Notes under the pieces: generated by a model
What the model was told of the DNA's origin: nothing
What the model saw: the letters and a program-made list of their open reading frames with translations, nothing else
Databases searched by the model: none
In this document: one piece after another, positions 4,387 through 5,469 of the stretch
How positions within the stretch are numbered: position 1 is the stretch's first letter
How the letters are laid out: each line of letters starts with the position of its first letter
Assembly (NCBI GenBank): GCA_002291875.1
Contig: DBAV01000240.1
Location: 1 to 5,469, forward strand
Direction of reading: 5' to 3'
Origin: Hyphomonadaceae bacterium UBA1001
Lineage (GTDB): Bacteria > Pseudomonadota > Alphaproteobacteria > Caulobacterales > Aquidulcibacteraceae
DNA length: 5,469 bases
Position numbers and translations under genes: made by a program

Positions 4387-5469
4387 TCAGAAGACGTTTC
4401 TGAATGTTATCGGCACAGAAATACCAAACGAGAAATCCGGTGACTGGTCGGTCAGGCCGGCCGCGGCCGAGATCACCAGGCCCACATTGTCCGTCAGGCC
4501 GATCGACGATCCGAACTGCAGGCGCGCGTCCAGCGACGAGGTTCCCAGCGCCTTCACCGCATTGTTGCGGGTGGAATAGGTCTGCTGGGCCACGAACGAG
4601 CTGGTGAAGCTGACCCGCTCGTTCAACGCCAGGTTCAGGCCGGCAAAGCCGTCGATGGTGCCGCCCGGATCGATCTTGCCAAACCGGTCAAAGGTGCGTC
4701 CGAACACTTCGGTGTATCCGCCGCCCACGAACAGTACGACCGGATCGGCACGCCACACCATGGTGACACCCGGAGAGATGGCATAAAATCCCGACCCGGT
4801 GGGCGAGCGCGAGGGCACCTGGCGGGTGCGCTCCTCGTTCTGGGGCGTGGCCGGATTGTCCAGCGCCACGATCTCGGGTCGGGTGGGAATCTCGAAAATG
4901 CTCTCGCCGGTGGGGAAGCGCACGCGCAGGCGGGTGATGGTGGCCGGGATCCAGCCGCGCGCAGCCAGGGGCTGCCACGACAGGATGGCTTCGACATCAC
5001 CCAGGTCGGCGGCGTCATTGGTGCGCTCGCGCTCTTCGGCGCCGGTGCCGACGCCCAGGATCTCGCGGTCATCGCGCCACTGATAGGGCACCCGGAACTC
5101 GGCCTGCAGCCGGTTGCCCAGGCCGACCCGGGCCGAAGTCGAGGCGGTGTAGATGTTGCGCTGGATGTCGTCGACGCGGATCTGGCCGATGACGATGGCG
5201 TTGAACACAGTAAAGCCGCCAATGTTCACGCGGTCGGACGAGATCGAGGTCCAGTCAAAGCTGGCTTCGGCCTGTATGGTGCCACGCGGCAGCAGCACGC
5301 CCCCCGCATCCACCAGCAGCTGGTCGGCCTGGCGTTCGGCGTTTGCACGCTCGCCGGTGCCGTCGGCGGGCGGTGTGGCCTGGGCCTGCTGCTGGGGCTG
5401 GGGCGGGCGGACGGGTACGGTTTCGGGTGCGGTGGGGTCGGCCGACGGGGTGGGTGCCTGGGCCTGCTG
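4387..5469 (-). CDS. putative outer-membrane beta-barrel transporter-like protein (N-terminus beyond right window edge)
   Basis: The last 360 residues are visible and the frame stays open to the window edge. The GTG at 5313 is internal (LLVDAGGVLLPRG) and not a start. Visible residues 1-45 are rich in Pro, Gln and Ala, a flexible linker. About residues 46-360 alternate short amphipathic strands with polar loops and little long hydrophobic stretch, as in an outer-membrane barrel. The protein ends in VPITFRNVF, with the C-terminal Phe and alternating pattern of the barrel-assembly signal. The overall look resembles the loosely named 'MetA-pathway of phenol degradation' transporter family (Phenol_MetA_deg), but that is recall, not a search result. 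The substrate is unknown. A signal peptide is expected upstream of the window. Stop is TGA at 4387-4389, followed by a hairpin. A FapF-like amyloid exporter (linker or coiled coil plus barrel) is a weaker alternative. Confidence 0.78.
   Translation of the reverse strand, partial: QQAQAPTPSADPTAPETVPVRPPQPQQQAQATPPADGTGERANAERQADQLLVDAGGVLLPRGTIQAEASFDWTSISSDRVNIGGFTVFNAIVIGQIRVDDIQRNIYTASTSARVGLGNRLQAEFRVPYQWRDDREILGVGTGAEERERTNDAADLGDVEAILSWQPLAARGWIPATITRLRVRFPTGESIFEIPTRPEIVALDNPATPQNEERTRQVPSRSPTGSGFYAISPGVTMVWRADPVVLFVGGGYTEVFGRTFDRFGKIDPGGTIDGFAGLNLALNERVSFTSSFVAQQTYSTRNNAVKALGTSSLDARLQFGSSIGLTDNVGLVISAAAGLTDQSPDFSFGISVPITFRNVF
5378..5391. repeat. 14-bp direct repeat in the linker of the barrel gene
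   Basis: GCCTGGGCCTGCTG here is identical to 5456-5469 and encodes QQAQA twice in frame, 26 codons apart. It probably reflects growth of the Pro/Gln linker by slippage or duplication. The second copy touches the window edge, so further copies may lie outside. Confidence 0.5.

Noticed and set aside
4387..5313. Barrel gene starting at the GTG at 5313
   Set aside because: The frame continues open to the window edge with a plausible linker, and a start there would leave the outer-membrane protein without a signal peptide.

Overview
The window is high-GC DNA (roughly two thirds G+C by eye) in which all five genes lie on the minus strand and are read from right to left. The order of reading is a beta-barrel outer-membrane protein (N-terminus off the right edge), a Crp/Fnr-type regulator, cheA, cheW and a cheY-type response regulator (C-terminus off the left edge). 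The chemotaxis proteins look alphaproteobacterial. Together with a possible CtrA-like site and a possible sigma-54-like site before cheA, this suggests a stalked or dimorphic marine relative of Caulobacter (Hyphomonadaceae/Maricaulaceae type). That placement is inference; nothing in the window fixes the genus.

Positions 1-3372 hold the front of a chemotaxis operon: cheA (883 codons), cheW overlapping its end by 4 bases (ATGA), then cheY after a 48-base gap with a strong ribosome binding site. CheA is unusual. It has HPt, dimerisation, ATPase and CheW-like domains, then a second CheW-like domain and a C-terminal receiver domain whose usual acidic pair is degraded. It shows no obvious CheY-binding P2 domain. 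The three proteins would form the core signalling unit: CheA and CheW couple to chemoreceptors (none in this window), and CheA passes phosphate from His44 to CheY Asp52.

Positions 3373-3505 are the cheA leader. It holds a sigma-54-like GG-N10-GC element directly after the crp stop codon, and an imperfect inverted repeat containing the only TTAA in the window, arranged as TTAA-N7-TGAA like a CtrA site.

Positions 3506-4216 encode a cysteine-free Crp/Fnr-family regulator that lacks the CRP residues contacting cAMP. A TTG start with a GGAGG ribosome binding site fits better than the longer reading. Positions 4217-4386 hold a candidate promoter and two overlapping, mutually exclusive hairpins. 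Positions 4387-5469 encode the C-terminal 360 residues of an outer-membrane barrel preceded by a Pro/Gln-rich linker and ending in the Phe typical of such barrels.

I found no RNA gene, CRISPR array, insertion sequence or clearly new system. The most notable items are the CheA domain architecture and the regulatory sites before cheA.
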